64,000 bases of DNA. Origin: Aestuariibaculum lutulentum. GTDB taxonomy: Bacteria > Bacteroidota > Bacteroidia > Flavobacteriales > Flavobacteriaceae. Below, in pieces: positions 8,218 to 17,109 of the stretch (its first letter is position 1; each line of letters opens with the position of its first letter). The stretch lies in NCBI RefSeq assembly GCF_032926325.1, contig NZ_CP136709.1:37501-101500 (forward strand), given 5' to 3'. The translations under genes were made by a program, and so were the position numbers. Below the pieces are notes generated by a model. The model was not told where the DNA came from, did no database searches, and saw only the letters and a program-made list of their open reading frames with translations.

Positions 8218-9303
8218 TTAACGTTTTGCCTTTTGCAAAAGGAAAATAGACAACACGCCAAACACCACATTAGGAAACCACGCCGCGACTATTGGTGAGA
8301 AATCGGACTGCTCTGCCATAACTCCGAAAATCTTATCGAAAAAGACAAAAACCATAGCAATACAAATACCAATTGCCAGATTAACTCCCATTCCTCCTCG
8401 GCGTTTCATAGAAGACACAGCCACTGCTATAATAGTTAATATAAACACAGATACTGGTAAACTCCATTTTTTATACAATACAAGTTTAAAACGCCCGACA
8501 TTAGAAGACCCTCTGGCCTCTTCTTTTGCTATAAATCGTTTTAATTCGCCATAGGGCTTTACCTCGGCTGCATAAATTTCAGGTGTTAAATCATCTACTT
8601 TAAATGGAAATAAGGTATCCTTTTTTCTTTCTATTTCTTCAAGAATATCGTTGTTTTCACCAATAGTACGTTTAACGTAATTCACTAATCTGTAAGTGGT
8701 ATCCTCTTCAATATATCGAATACTATTAGCACTAATTTTATAGGTCAACTTATTGTTTTCAAAATGCTCTAAGGTGAAATTGCTTCCATTTTTGTTTTTA
8801 ACATCGAAACTACTAACGTAGATAATTTCGTTATCGTTGATTTGTCTAAACAAATCTACATTAGCTCCTTCATAGGCACTCTTACCTTTCTTAAAGTATT
8901 TATATGAAAAGTCATTAAATCCTTGACTAGCCTTAGGTGCTAAATACAAACCTAATACTATAGACAGAATACCAACTATAGTTGCCCCAATCATATACGG
9001 GCGTAAAAACCTGTAAAAAGACACTCCGGAACTTAAAAAAGCAATCACCTCGGTGTTATTCGCCAACTTGGAAGTAAACCAAATTACAGACAAGAATAAA
9101 AACAAAGGAAAAAGTAAGTGGGCAAAATAGATGGTAAAATCTAAAAAGTATAAAAGCACTTCTCCGATAGGCACTTCATTTTCTAAAATTTTTCCAATTT
9201 TTTCAGCTAAATGCACCGTTATACCAATAGGTATAAACAGCAAAAGCATCATAAAAAATGTAAACAAATAACGTTTTAAAATGTACCAATCTAATATTTT
9301 CAC
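8218..9303 (-). CDS. LptF/LptG family permease (LPS transport)
   Basis: 361 aa of the YjgP/YjgQ family, the inner-membrane part of the Lpt machine that moves lipopolysaccharide to the outer membrane. Three membrane spans in the first ~120 residues (start LDWYILKRYLFTFF, typical of LptG), a periplasmic beta-jellyroll-like domain (~125-270) and three C-terminal spans (~275-357). LptF and LptG are similar and I cannot choose with certainty; the N-terminus favours LptG. It begins 58 bp after the tgt stop, so tgt-lptG is probably one transcript. Related in function to the surface-glycan cluster at 27-33 kb. Confidence 0.9.
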   Translation of the reverse strand: MKILDWYILKRYLFTFFMMLLLFIPIGITVHLAEKIGKILENEVPIGEVLLYFLDFTIYFAHLLFPLFLFLSVIWFTSKLANNTEVIAFLSSGVSFYRFLRPYMIGATIVGILSIVLGLYLAPKASQGFNDFSYKYFKKGKSAYEGANVDLFRQINDNEIIYVSSFDVKNKNGSNFTLEHFENNKLTYKISANSIRYIEEDTTYRLVNYVKRTIGENNDILEEIERKKDTLFPFKVDDLTPEIYAAEVKPYGELKRFIAKEEARGSSNVGRFKLVLYKKWSLPVSVFILTIIAVAVSSMKRRGGMGVNLAIGICIAMVFVFFDKIFGVMAEQSDFSPIVAAWFPNVVFGVLSIFLLQKAKR

Positions 9304-9361
9304 ACGCTTAACTTATTAAGTCTTTATTTGGGGCTTTAGTATGTTTAGAATTCCTTTTTAA

Positions 9362-10492
9362 TTACAAACGTTTATCCATTTGTTTTACCATTTGGTCTTT
9401 CCAAGTTCTAAAATCTCCTGCTAATATATGTTTTCTTGCCTCGCGAACCAACCATAAATAAAATCCTAAATTATGGATTGTTGCAATTTGTTTTCCCAAA
9501 TATTCGTTAACCGAAAACAAATGACGTAAATACGCTTTAGAATATTCGGTATCAACAAAAGTGATGCCCATCTCATCGATTGGTGAAAAATCGGCTTCCC
9601 ACTTTTTATTTTTAATATTTATGGTTCCATGTGCCGTAAATAACATACCATTTCTTGCATTACGTGTTGGCATCACGCAGTCGAACATATCTATACCTAA
9701 CGCAATATTTTCCAAAATATTGATTGGCGTACCAACTCCCATTAAATAACGTGGTTTGTCTTCCGGAAGAATTTCGGTAACCACTTCGGTCATGGCATAC
9801 ATTTCTTCTGCTGGCTCTCCTACCGAAAGTCCTCCAATAGCATTACCCACAGCTCCTGCATTGGCAATGTATTCAGCCGACTGGCGTCTTAAATCTTTAT
9901 AAGTACTTCCTTGAACAATTGGAAAAAAGGCCTGATCGTAACCATATTTTAATGGCGTTTTTTCTAAATGATTAATGCAACGATCCAGCCAACGGTGTGT
10001 CATATGCATAGAGCGTTTTGCATAGTTATAATCACAAGGATACGGCGTACATTCATCGAAAGCCATGATAATATCGGCACCAATGGTACGTTGAATTTCC
10101 ATAACATTTTCTGGAGTGAATGTATGATAACTACCGTCTATATGCGATTTAAACTTAACTCCTTCTTCCTTAATTTTTCGGTTAGAAGATAATGAGTACA
10201 CCTGGTATCCGCCAGAGTCGGTTAAAATATTACGATCCCAGTTCATGAACTTATGCAATCCGCCTGCTTTTTCTAAAATAGGCGTTTGCGGACGCAAATA
10301 TAAATGATACGTATTCCCCAAAATAATATCCGGGTTGATATCATTTTTTAACTCTCGCTGATGCACCCCTTTTACTGATGCTACCGTACCTACAGGCATA
10401 AAAATAGGAGTTTCAATTACCCCGTGATCGGTTGTTATTTTTCCCGCTCTTGCCTGACTTTGCGGATCTTTTGCTTTTAATTCAAATTGCAT
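9362..10492 (-). CDS. tgt: tRNA-guanine(34) transglycosylase, zinc-site cysteines absent
   Basis: Exchanges guanine 34 for the queuosine precursor in tRNAs with GUN anticodons. 376 aa, full length. TIM-barrel signatures are present: TDSGGYQV with Asp92 (substrate-binding/acid residue), QGSTYKDLR, GGLSVGE and MFDCVMPTRNARNG with Asp271 as the nucleophile. Unusual: the bacterial zinc motif C-x-C-x2-C followed by His is not there. In the aligned segment DEMGITFVDTEYSKAYL the three cysteine positions read Gly309, Thr311 and Asp314, although the following His340 (ATIHNL) is kept. This may be a lineage trait. Heads a likely tgt-lptG operon. Confidence 0.95.
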   Translation of the reverse strand: MQFELKAKDPQSQARAGKITTDHGVIETPIFMPVGTVASVKGVHQRELKNDINPDIILGNTYHLYLRPQTPILEKAGGLHKFMNWDRNILTDSGGYQVYSLSSNRKIKEEGVKFKSHIDGSYHTFTPENVMEIQRTIGADIIMAFDECTPYPCDYNYAKRSMHMTHRWLDRCINHLEKTPLKYGYDQAFFPIVQGSTYKDLRRQSAEYIANAGAVGNAIGGLSVGEPAEEMYAMTEVVTEILPEDKPRYLMGVGTPINILENIALGIDMFDCVMPTRNARNGMLFTAHGTINIKNKKWEADFSPIDEMGITFVDTEYSKAYLRHLFSVNEYLGKQIATIHNLGFYLWLVREARKHILAGDFRTWKDQMVKQMDKRL

Positions 10493-10515
10493 ATACCTAA
10501 TTATTCTTCCAACGG

Positions 10516-10523
10516 CAAACCTA
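10516..10523 (-). promoter_or_regulatory. Putative -7 box of tgt promoter
   Basis: Minus-strand TAGGTTTG, TAnnTTTG type, 24 bp upstream of the tgt ATG. The same octamer lies upstream of accA. No convincing -33 TTG. Confidence 0.4.
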
Positions 10524-10700
10524 CATATTTTTTTAGTTTTACATTGTACTTTTCACTTGCTTTTATGATTTTCTGTTCTCTGTTAATTTTAAAGATTTTG
10601 AACTTTTAAGCACTTTTGGCTCGTATATTGATAGAGAATGATACTATAAAACATATAATATCGTTTTTAATTAAATTACGAATCCCTAAAAAAACTATTT

Positions 10701-11285
10701 ATGAAAAAGAGCCTGTTTTTTTTATTACTGTTAACTTCAATGTCCATTACTGCCTTTGCGCAATCTATTCCCGGATTTGGTATTAAAGGTGGATTAAACT
10801 ACAACGCTAACGGTGATTATTTTGAATCGATTAGCAACAACTATGAACATCCTGATAGAAATGTAGGACTCCATATTGGTTTATTTGGTAAAGTTGGAAA
10901 TCAAATTTTCTTTAAACCTGAAGTTGTTTATACCAGCACTAAAAGTGATTATAATGACGATAGTTTTAAAATGCAGAAACTAGATGTGCCTTTATTGGTT
11001 GGTGTAAAAGTTATTGGCCCTTTAAACGTATTTGCCGGACCAGCATTTCAGTATATTTTAGACACTGAATTTGAAAACATTACCATTAACGATGTAGACA
11101 ACGATTTAACGGTTGGATTGAACTTTGGTATTGGAGTTAACTTCAAAAAAGTTGGGCTTGACTTACGTTATGAAAGAGGATTTAGCGAAAACGAAGCCAC
11201 TTTCTTAGACAATAATGGCATTAGCACCAATAGAATTGACACCAGACCAGACCAGTTAATTTTAAGTTTATCTTTATTAATATAA
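10701..11285 (+). CDS. Outer-membrane beta-barrel protein (porin family)
   Basis: 194 aa with a signal peptide (MKKSLFFLLLLTSMSITAFAQ). The mature part has alternating amphipathic strands with glycines at turns (FGIKGGLNYNANG, VGLHIGLFGKVGNQIFFKPEVVY, LDVPLLVGVKV, LNVFAGPAFQYIL, VGLNFGIGVNFKKVGLDLRYERG), the pattern of the PorT-like / OMP_b-brl_2 family of small Bacteroidota barrels, and ends with a hydrophobic strand (QLILSLSLLI). The specific role (pore, adhesin or structural) cannot be told. Monocistronic, divergent from tgt, closed by a strong terminator. Confidence 0.85.
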   Translation: MKKSLFFLLLLTSMSITAFAQSIPGFGIKGGLNYNANGDYFESISNNYEHPDRNVGLHIGLFGKVGNQIFFKPEVVYTSTKSDYNDDSFKMQKLDVPLLVGVKVIGPLNVFAGPAFQYILDTEFENITINDVDNDLTVGLNFGIGVNFKKVGLDLRYERGFSENEATFLDNNGISTNRIDTRPDQLILSLSLLI

Positions 11286-11301
11286 TCTGTTTGACAGCAA
11301 C

Positions 11302-11333
11302 AAAAAAGCCCCGCAAATGCGAGGCTTTTTTTT
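11302..11333. terminator. Intrinsic terminator, bidirectional
   Basis: A-run plus GCC, a CGC/GCG inner stem with loop AAAT, then GGC plus a long T-run. It lies between the convergent barrel-protein and FKBP-lipoprotein genes and can serve both. Confidence 0.85.
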
Positions 11334-11349
11334 ATTTTATCTACTACAA

Positions 11350-12390
11350 TTATAGGCTATAATTTATTTTAATATCCGATTCTAAATAATCAGGAATCTC
11401 ATTAGCGTTTGTATCGTAAAGTTTAATTACGGTTCCTACAAATTCCCCTTCACTATTTTTTGCTATGTAATTTAGTAACACTTCATCAGCATCTAATGGT
11501 TCAGATTTAACGACTTCAACAGAAGCTCCTTTAACTGTTCTTACTGTAATTTCGTTTTTCGTTAGCACACCGTCTCCATCATCATCAGTATCTATATAAT
11601 CATAACGCGGATATAAATACCCATAGGCATCGGCATAGGTATCTTCATCTGTATTCACAGTAAGACCTTCTAAATATGTTGGCACACCATCTCCATCATG
11701 GTCATTTTGTCCCATTTGTAACAACTCAAATTTAAACACTAAAGGCGAATAAGCTGCTATACTACCAGTAGCGCTTGAGAAATAGGCTAATCCTGATGGT
11801 AAAAACATAACACCTACTCCAGAATTACTAAAACTTACAGTACCGTCACCATTATCGGCAAAACTTTCTGAAACGTTGTACTTAGGAATCACAAAACGCC
11901 ATCCCGGAATTAAACTTGTTAAATCCAGAGGATTACTATCCGGATAATATTTACTATCAAAAACAACATCTCCTAAAGTAAACCCTTCATATAAAATTTG
12001 AATATCATCAGCCACAGTTGGAGAATTATACCCTCCACCTTGATTTATTTTAAGTACGTAATACTGGTATTCTGTATCGGCGTAAGTAGTATCTATTGGA
12101 GCTCCAACAGCAGTTTCTAATAACTCGTAACCATCAGGCACCGTCTCATCTCCTGTTAGCTCTAAAATTTTAATATCATTAATACCTATATTTGGTAGAG
12201 CAGCCTCAATTTCGGCTTTGTTATAATAATGACTTTGTAAATACTTCTGTAAAGAATCCATGTCTGCTGCCTGTTGTTCTGTGCGATCTCTAGGAGGTAC
12301 TACGGTAACTTCAGATTCATCATCTTTTTTACAAGACACAAAACCAATAGCCAAACACAAGGCCAGCAAACTTAAATTTTTAAATTTCAT
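11350..12390 (-). CDS. FKBP-type peptidyl-prolyl isomerase-like lipoprotein with Ca-binding-like tail
   Basis: 346 aa lipoprotein: signal peptide and lipobox IGFVSC with Cys20 lipidated, then KKDDES, a common flavobacterial N-terminus. Residues ~110-225 look like an FKBP fold (DDIQILYEGFTLGDVVFDS, LIPGWRFVIP, VGVMFLPSGLAYF), i.e. a proline isomerase chaperone of the envelope. The remaining tail has three Asp/Asn-rich loops (DHDGDGVPTYLE, DTDDDGDGVLTKNE, DTNANEIPDYLE) like EF-hand or thrombospondin-type calcium sites. Catalytic activity is not certain because the FKBP part is divergent. Monocistronic by context. Confidence 0.8.
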   Translation of the reverse strand: MKFKNLSLLALCLAIGFVSCKKDDESEVTVVPPRDRTEQQAADMDSLQKYLQSHYYNKAEIEAALPNIGINDIKILELTGDETVPDGYELLETAVGAPIDTTYADTEYQYYVLKINQGGGYNSPTVADDIQILYEGFTLGDVVFDSKYYPDSNPLDLTSLIPGWRFVIPKYNVSESFADNGDGTVSFSNSGVGVMFLPSGLAYFSSATGSIAAYSPLVFKFELLQMGQNDHDGDGVPTYLEGLTVNTDEDTYADAYGYLYPRYDYIDTDDDGDGVLTKNEITVRTVKGASVEVVKSEPLDADEVLLNYIAKNSEGEFVGTVIKLYDTNANEIPDYLESDIKINYSL

Positions 12391-12559
12391 GCAACGATAT
12401 TTTTTATTTCTTTGGGTATCTTAAGCATCGGCTTATTATAAATTAAAAGCATTGCTTTTTATTATACCAATGTCTTAATATTCTTTATTTTTGAGCACGC
12501 AAGATACAATTTTAATATAATCTTGTGTACATGGTTAACGTAGTTTTTAGAATTAATAT

Positions 12560-12931
12560 ATGCGAATTGATAAGTACTTATGGTGTGTGAGATATTACAA
12601 AACACGAAGCATTGCCACAACGGCTTGTAAAAAAGGCCAGGTTAAGGTAAATGGCGATGTTGTAAAACCCAGCAGGGAGGTTTATGCAACAGATGTTATT
12701 GAATTAAGAAAAGACCAGATAAACTATAAATTAAAAGTCAACGACATTCCTGAAAGTCGGGTTGGTGCTAAACTGGTGGACATTTACAGAACAGATATTA
12801 CACCTAAAGAGCAATTTGAAGCTCAGGAATTATTAAAATTCGCCAAAGACTATTACAGAAAAAAAGGTGTTGGACGACCTACAAAAAAAGATAGACGCGA
12901 TATTGATGATTTTACAAACGAAAATGAGTAA
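12560..12931 (+). CDS. S4-domain RNA-binding protein (Hsp15/HslR-like)
   Basis: 123 aa. Residues 1-~60 are an S4 RNA-binding domain (MRIDKYLWCVRYYKTRSIAT, CKKGQVKVNGDVVKPSREV); the rest is a basic helical tail ending in KKGVGRPTKKDRRDIDDF. This is the layout of HslR/Hsp15, which binds 50S subunits carrying stalled peptidyl-tRNA and helps recycle them. The stop lies 30 bp before the phosphoribosyltransferase gene, which suggests one transcript. Family call good, specific function by analogy. Confidence 0.88.
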   Translation: MRIDKYLWCVRYYKTRSIATTACKKGQVKVNGDVVKPSREVYATDVIELRKDQINYKLKVNDIPESRVGAKLVDIYRTDITPKEQFEAQELLKFAKDYYRKKGVGRPTKKDRRDIDDFTNENE

Positions 12932-12961
12932 TTTTACCCTCTCATTTAATCCCAATTGATT

Positions 12962-13465
12962 ATGGACGTTACAAACAACGTGATATTAAACCACGACGAA
13001 ATCAATCATAAAATAAGACGTATTGCATTTCAAATTTATGAAAGCAACGTTTATGAAACCGAAGTTATTTTAGCCGGAATCGATCGTAATGGGTATATTT
13101 TTGCAGAAAAGTTAAAAGCCATCTTAGAGGATATTTCAGATATTAATGTGATTTTATGCAAAGTTAGTATCGATAAAAAACAACCTCAAAATAATATAAA
13201 AACATCTTTAAGTACTGAAGAATATGAAAACAAATCTTTAGTACTTGTTGATGATGTTTTAAACTCAGGCACCACTTTAATTTATGGTGTAAAACACTTT
13301 TTAGATGTTCCGCTTAAGCGTTTTAAAACCGCTGTTTTAATAAATAGAAACCATAAAAAATATCCTGTAAAAGCAGATTTTAAAGGTATTTCTTTGTCTA
13401 CTTCATTACACGAGCATGTTAATGTGGTATTGGAAGGCAATCAATTTGAAGCTACTTTAGAGTAG
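12962..13465 (+). CDS. PyrR-like phosphoribosyltransferase family protein
   Basis: 167 aa. The 13-residue PRPP-binding loop is clear at ~95-107: LVLVDDVLNSGTT, two acidic residues followed by SGTT. An upstream part with VILAGIDRNGYIFAEKL matches type I phosphoribosyltransferases of the PyrR/Hpt kind. I chose ATG 12962 (MDVTNN) over a TTG two codons earlier. The substrate is unknown; uracil or hypoxanthine/guanine are the usual ones. It follows the S4 gene closely and its last 9 bp overlap the end of convergent aroK. Confidence 0.85.
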   Translation: MDVTNNVILNHDEINHKIRRIAFQIYESNVYETEVILAGIDRNGYIFAEKLKAILEDISDINVILCKVSIDKKQPQNNIKTSLSTEEYENKSLVLVDDVLNSGTTLIYGVKHFLDVPLKRFKTAVLINRNHKKYPVKADFKGISLSTSLHEHVNVVLEGNQFEATLE

Positions 13466-13978
13466 CTTCAAATTTAGTTCTTCTATTATTTCAGAAGTCG
13501 TTTTATTATCGGTTGGCAACACAATATTCGCCTGACTGTAAAATGGTGAACGCTCGAACAAATGTTTTCCAATAAATTCAGTTAACTCCTCATCAGTTTC
13601 TATATGAGCCACTAAAGGGCGTTTTCCCTTTTCTCCTTTTAAACGGTTTACCAAGGTTGGAATGGAAGCTTTTAAATAAACACTTTTCACATTATCGGCT
13701 TTTAAAATAAGATCCATATTATTACTATAACACGGAGTACCACCCCCAAGGGATAAAATCAAATTGGATTCACTATCTAAAAGTTCCCTTAAATATTTAG
13801 TTTCAACCTTTCTAAAATAGATTTCTCCCTTAATTTGAAATATAGTTTTTATTGAATTTTGTTCCTGTTCTTCAATGTAATCGTCTAAATCTAAAAAGTC
13901 GTAGTTTAATTTTTCGGCTAAAATCCTACCTATAGTGGACTTTCCAGAAGCCATATATCCAACTAAAATTAAAATCAT
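13457..13978 (-). CDS. aroK: Shikimate kinase
   Basis: Phosphorylates shikimate at the 3-hydroxyl in the route to aromatic amino acids. 173 aa, normal size. P-loop GYMASGKST at 7-15, substrate-binding LDDYIEEQE, the SLGGGTP loop and the lid region with R in GKRPLVAHI are all visible. Its 3' end overlaps the convergent phosphoribosyltransferase gene by 9 bp, which leaves no room for a terminator between them. Confidence 0.95.
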   Translation of the reverse strand: MILILVGYMASGKSTIGRILAEKLNYDFLDLDDYIEEQEQNSIKTIFQIKGEIYFRKVETKYLRELLDSESNLILSLGGGTPCYSNNMDLILKADNVKSVYLKASIPTLVNRLKGEKGKRPLVAHIETDEELTEFIGKHLFERSPFYSQANIVLPTDNKTTSEIIEELNLKLL

Positions 13979-14055
13979 TGATTAGGTTATAAATTGATTA
14001 TTAAAAACTTAAGTTTTCGATGTGCAAAAAAACAAAAATTTCTTCTAAAATCTCC

Positions 14056-14085
14056 TTGTTTTTTTAAAAATAGGTTTTATATTTG
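14056..14085 (+). promoter_or_regulatory. Promoter of tRNA-Lys gene (TTG-N19-TATATTTG)
   Basis: The best Bacteroidota-type promoter in the window: -33 TTG at 14056-14058, 19 bp spacer, -7 box TATATTTG at 14078-14085, 34 bp upstream of the tRNA. It drives a short tRNA unit with its own terminator. Confidence 0.75.
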
Positions 14086-14119
14086 CACCCGCAAACACTA
14101 ACTTTCAGTGTTTAAGCAA

Positions 14120-14192
14120 GACTAGATAGCTCAGTTGGTAGAGCATAACACTTTTAATGTTAGGGTCCTGGGTTCGAGCCCCAGTCTGGTCA
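14120..14192 (+). tRNA. tRNA-Lys (anticodon TTT)
   Basis: 73 nt, no encoded CCA. The acceptor stem pairs GACTAGA with TCTGGTC (one G-U), discriminator A; D-arm AGCTCAGTTGGTAGAGC; anticodon loop CTTTTAA giving TTT; T-arm with GGTTCGAGCCC. Reads AAA and AAG codons. Followed at once by a strong terminator. Confidence 0.97.
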
Positions 14193-14193
14193 C

Positions 14194-14226
14194 AAAAAAA
14201 GTTAAGCATATGCTTAACTTTTTTTA
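14194..14226 (+). terminator. Terminator of tRNA-Lys
   Basis: An 18-bp palindrome at 14201-14218 flanked by seven A on the left and seven T on the right, directly after the tRNA end. Symmetric, so it could also stop minus-strand readthrough. Confidence 0.9.
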
Positions 14227-14331
14227 TTTTTAGTCACTTTGTGAGTAAAAATAAACAGAAAAAACTAATACTCATCTTAGTTTTTCTCACAGACACATCG
14301 AGTTCTATATTCGGTTTTGTTTATACATTTA

Positions 14332-14416
14332 GCGCACGTGGCGGAATTGGTAGACGCGCCAGCTTGAGGGGCTGGTATTCGCTTAGAATGTGGAAGTTCG
14401 AGTCTTCTCGTGCGCA
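14332..14416 (+). tRNA. tRNA-Leu (anticodon GAG)
   Basis: 85 nt with the long variable arm of leucine tRNAs. Acceptor GCGCACG pairs with CGTGCGC, discriminator A; D-arm GTGGCGGAATTGGTAGACGC; anticodon stem CCAGC/GCTGG with loop TTGAGGG giving GAG (reads CUC/CUU); T-arm with AGTTCGAGTCT. No encoded CCA. It has its own terminator, which also serves the convergent GH3 gene. Confidence 0.97.
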
Positions 14417-14421
14417 CACAA

Positions 14422-14459
14422 GCCAAAAAAACTCGAAAATTGTTTCGAGTTTTTTTGGC
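14422..14459. terminator. Shared terminator of tRNA-Leu and GH3 gene
   Basis: A 17-bp perfect stem (14422-14438 with 14443-14459), loop ATTG, with A7/T7 tracts inside the arms. It lies 6 bp after the tRNA and 7 bp after the GH3 stop on the other strand, so it is bidirectional. Confidence 0.88.
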
Positions 14460-14466
14460 ACTTATT

Positions 14467-17109
14467 TTATTCTACCACGTTAAACTTAACCTTTAAAACA
14501 TCTTTTGAATTTCCTCCAACCATAACTTCAAATGCTCCCGGCTCGACAACACGTTTCATATCTCGATTCCAAATAGCCAATTCATCTGAAGTTAATTCAA
14601 ATTCCAAATGTTTGGTTTCTCCTTGCTTTATAAAAACTCTTTTAAACCCTTTTAATGTCTTATGAGGTGTGGTCACACTACTGTAAACATCATTAATATA
14701 TAGCTGTACAACTTCATCACCGTCATAATCTCCTGTATTTTTAACATCTACCGATACAGTTATGTTACCATCAACATCTATTTTATCTGAACTCAACTTT
14801 AAGTTTGAATACTCAAAAGTTGTATAACTCAACCCATAACCAAAAGTGTATAACGGATTTTCACTTTCGCTAACATATCTATGAATCGCTGAAGGTTTTT
14901 GATTGTAATATATTGGCAACTGACCTACAGATTTAGGAAATGAAATCGGCAACCTTCCTCCCGGATTGTAATCACCAAATAATACATCAGCCACAGCTCT
15001 ACCTCCTGCTTCTCCAGGAAACCAAGCTTCTAAAATAGCTGGCACATTTTCATTAATCCAATTTATTGAAAGCGGGCGTCCATTTAAAAGAACACAAACT
15101 ACAGGCGTTCCTGTTTTTTGAATCGCTTCAATTAATTCTTGCTGCATACCGTGTAAATCTAAAGTAGCAACATCGCGATTTTCTTCAACCAATTCTCTTG
15201 ATTCACCTAAAACAACAATAGCTACATCGGCTTGTTTGGCGATATCAACGGCTGGCTGCAGATTTATTTTTTCCAAATTCCAGCGTAAATGAGCTCTGGC
15301 TCCCCAGCCACCTTCCCACATTTCTATACGAACCTTGTACTTTTTACCGGCTTCAATATTTTTAGGTGTTGTTACAATGCTTGTAGCTCCCTTGGTCCAG
15401 TTATCAATGACTAACTGATCATCAATCCACATGCGAATACCATCGTCTGAACTTAAACCAATCCAACCATCAAAAGAAGTATCGGATTGAATGTACCCTG
15501 TCCAACGAATTGAAAAATCATCATCATTAACCCCTTCTCCCGGATTCCATGGCCAATCGAATTGTAATTCATTATCAATGCGAGTCAATACCGGCTCTCC
15601 TTCTGCTTTTCTGTTATTAAAATACTCTCCTTTTAATCCATTTTGTTTACCATCAGGAGTGAATAAATATTTTGATGGAATGATTTGTCCTTTAACGATA
15701 AGCGGCACCCCTTCTTCATAAAGTACTTCGGTGTTTTTTCCAATTACAGATTTAATACCTTCCAATACCGTAGTCGCCACTTTATTCTTTACTGAATACC
15801 CTCCCAATCTCGATGCATCAGCATTAGGACCAATAACCGCAATCGTTTTTAAATCCTTACTCAATGGCAATAAGTTGCCTTGATTTTTTAATAAACTAAT
15901 AGATTTTCTTCCTGCTTCCAAAGCAACTTCCTGATTTTCCTTTGAATGGAAGCGTGCTTCAATTAACCCTTTTTCAGTATAAGGGTTATCAAATAATCCT
16001 AATAAAAATTTAAGCCTTAACACACCACCTGCTGCACGATCTATATCTTCCATCGATAATGCGCCTTCCTTAACAAGTTCTGCAATAGTTTCCTGCCAGA
16101 ACTCATTTGAAAAATCGTAGAAATGCATATCTACACCTGCAGAAACTGCCTGACGGATACTTTCTTTGGGAGAATCTGCAACATAATGTGTGGTTTGAAT
16201 ATATTTAATTGCTCCTAAGTCTGAAACTACAATACCTTTAAAATTCCACTCTTTCCTCAACACTTCAGTCAATAACCAATGATTAGCTGCACAAGGTATT
16301 CCATCTAATTCTGAATAAGCACACATAGCTCCAAGAGCACCTCCTTGCTTATAAACCTTTTCAAACGTTGGCAAAAAATCTTCCCGCGCTGTGCGCTCAC
16401 CTACAATTACAGGTGATGAATTACCTCCTGCCTGCGGATAACTATGCACAGCAAAATGCTTAGGTTCTGCAATAATAGAACGATCTGAAGCTAATGTATC
16501 GCCTTGAATTCCTTTTACCATGGCTAATCCCAGTTCTCCTGCCAAATAAGTATCCTCTCCAAACGTTTCTGCCACGCGTCCCCATCTTGGCTCTCTGCCA
16601 ATACCTAAAACTGGACCTAAACCAAAATGCACTCCGTGAGCACGAGCTTCACTTCCAATAACCTCACCAACCTTTTCCATTAGTTCTGTATCCCAGGTAG
16701 CACCAAGACCAATATTCATTGGAAACGCCGTACTGCCTTCATCTAAATACCCGTGCAACATTTCACACATAATTAGTGCCGGAATACCCCAGCGGTTATT
16801 TTTAATAACATTCTTCTGAAGATCATTAATCATTTTAGCCGACCTCGGATAAATATCATGAATAGCACCAACTCCCAAATCTCCAATTTTTTCATTAGTT
16901 TTGGATTTTGAAAAATCTTCTCCATCTTTAAAAAATTCGCCTTTGTACATATCCATTTGGCGAACTTTTTCCTCCAGACTCATGCGACTTAACAAATCTG
17001 TTAAGCGTTCTTCAACAGGTATATTTGAATTCTGGTAGGGATATTTTTGAGCAAACGCTAAATGGAATACACTTAAAATAACTACTGATGCTATTACTAT
17101 CTTTTTCAT
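14467..17109 (-). CDS. Secreted glycoside hydrolase family 3 (beta-glucosidase type) with PA14 insert
   Basis: 880 aa with a signal peptide cleaved after AFA/QK. Order: GH3 N-terminal TIM barrel (~30-380) with nucleophile Asp297 in GIVVSDLGA, KHFAVHS and GREPRWGRVAETFGED; GH3 C-terminal domain (~400-760) interrupted by a PA14 carbohydrate-binding domain (~490-615, ends GGWGARAHLRWN); fibronectin III-like domain at the end (~790-875). This is the BglX/PA14 type that cleaves terminal beta-glucose or beta-xylose units from plant or algal oligosaccharides in the periplasm. No SusC/SusD pair is nearby, so it is not in a typical polysaccharide utilisation locus. Long 5' region, 244 bp to divergent merR. 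Confidence 0.93.
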   Translation of the reverse strand: MKKIVIASVVILSVFHLAFAQKYPYQNSNIPVEERLTDLLSRMSLEEKVRQMDMYKGEFFKDGEDFSKSKTNEKIGDLGVGAIHDIYPRSAKMINDLQKNVIKNNRWGIPALIMCEMLHGYLDEGSTAFPMNIGLGATWDTELMEKVGEVIGSEARAHGVHFGLGPVLGIGREPRWGRVAETFGEDTYLAGELGLAMVKGIQGDTLASDRSIIAEPKHFAVHSYPQAGGNSSPVIVGERTAREDFLPTFEKVYKQGGALGAMCAYSELDGIPCAANHWLLTEVLRKEWNFKGIVVSDLGAIKYIQTTHYVADSPKESIRQAVSAGVDMHFYDFSNEFWQETIAELVKEGALSMEDIDRAAGGVLRLKFLLGLFDNPYTEKGLIEARFHSKENQEVALEAGRKSISLLKNQGNLLPLSKDLKTIAVIGPNADASRLGGYSVKNKVATTVLEGIKSVIGKNTEVLYEEGVPLIVKGQIIPSKYLFTPDGKQNGLKGEYFNNRKAEGEPVLTRIDNELQFDWPWNPGEGVNDDDFSIRWTGYIQSDTSFDGWIGLSSDDGIRMWIDDQLVIDNWTKGATSIVTTPKNIEAGKKYKVRIEMWEGGWGARAHLRWNLEKINLQPAVDIAKQADVAIVVLGESRELVEENRDVATLDLHGMQQELIEAIQKTGTPVVCVLLNGRPLSINWINENVPAILEAWFPGEAGGRAVADVLFGDYNPGGRLPISFPKSVGQLPIYYNQKPSAIHRYVSESENPLYTFGYGLSYTTFEYSNLKLSSDKIDVDGNITVSVDVKNTGDYDGDEVVQLYINDVYSSVTTPHKTLKGFKRVFIKQGETKHLEFELTSDELAIWNRDMKRVVEPGAFEVMVGGNSKDVLKVKFNVVE

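Noticed and set aside
12447..12463. Small AAAGCA/TGCTTT hairpin upstream of the S4 gene
   Set aside because: Short stem with a one-base loop and in the promoter region of two divergent genes; not a convincing terminator or RNA.
14157..14665. Reading frames running over the tRNA genes and terminator (14157-14483 and 14390-14665)
   Set aside because: They cross two tRNAs and a terminator, have no coding pattern and overlap the GH3 gene; taken as chance.
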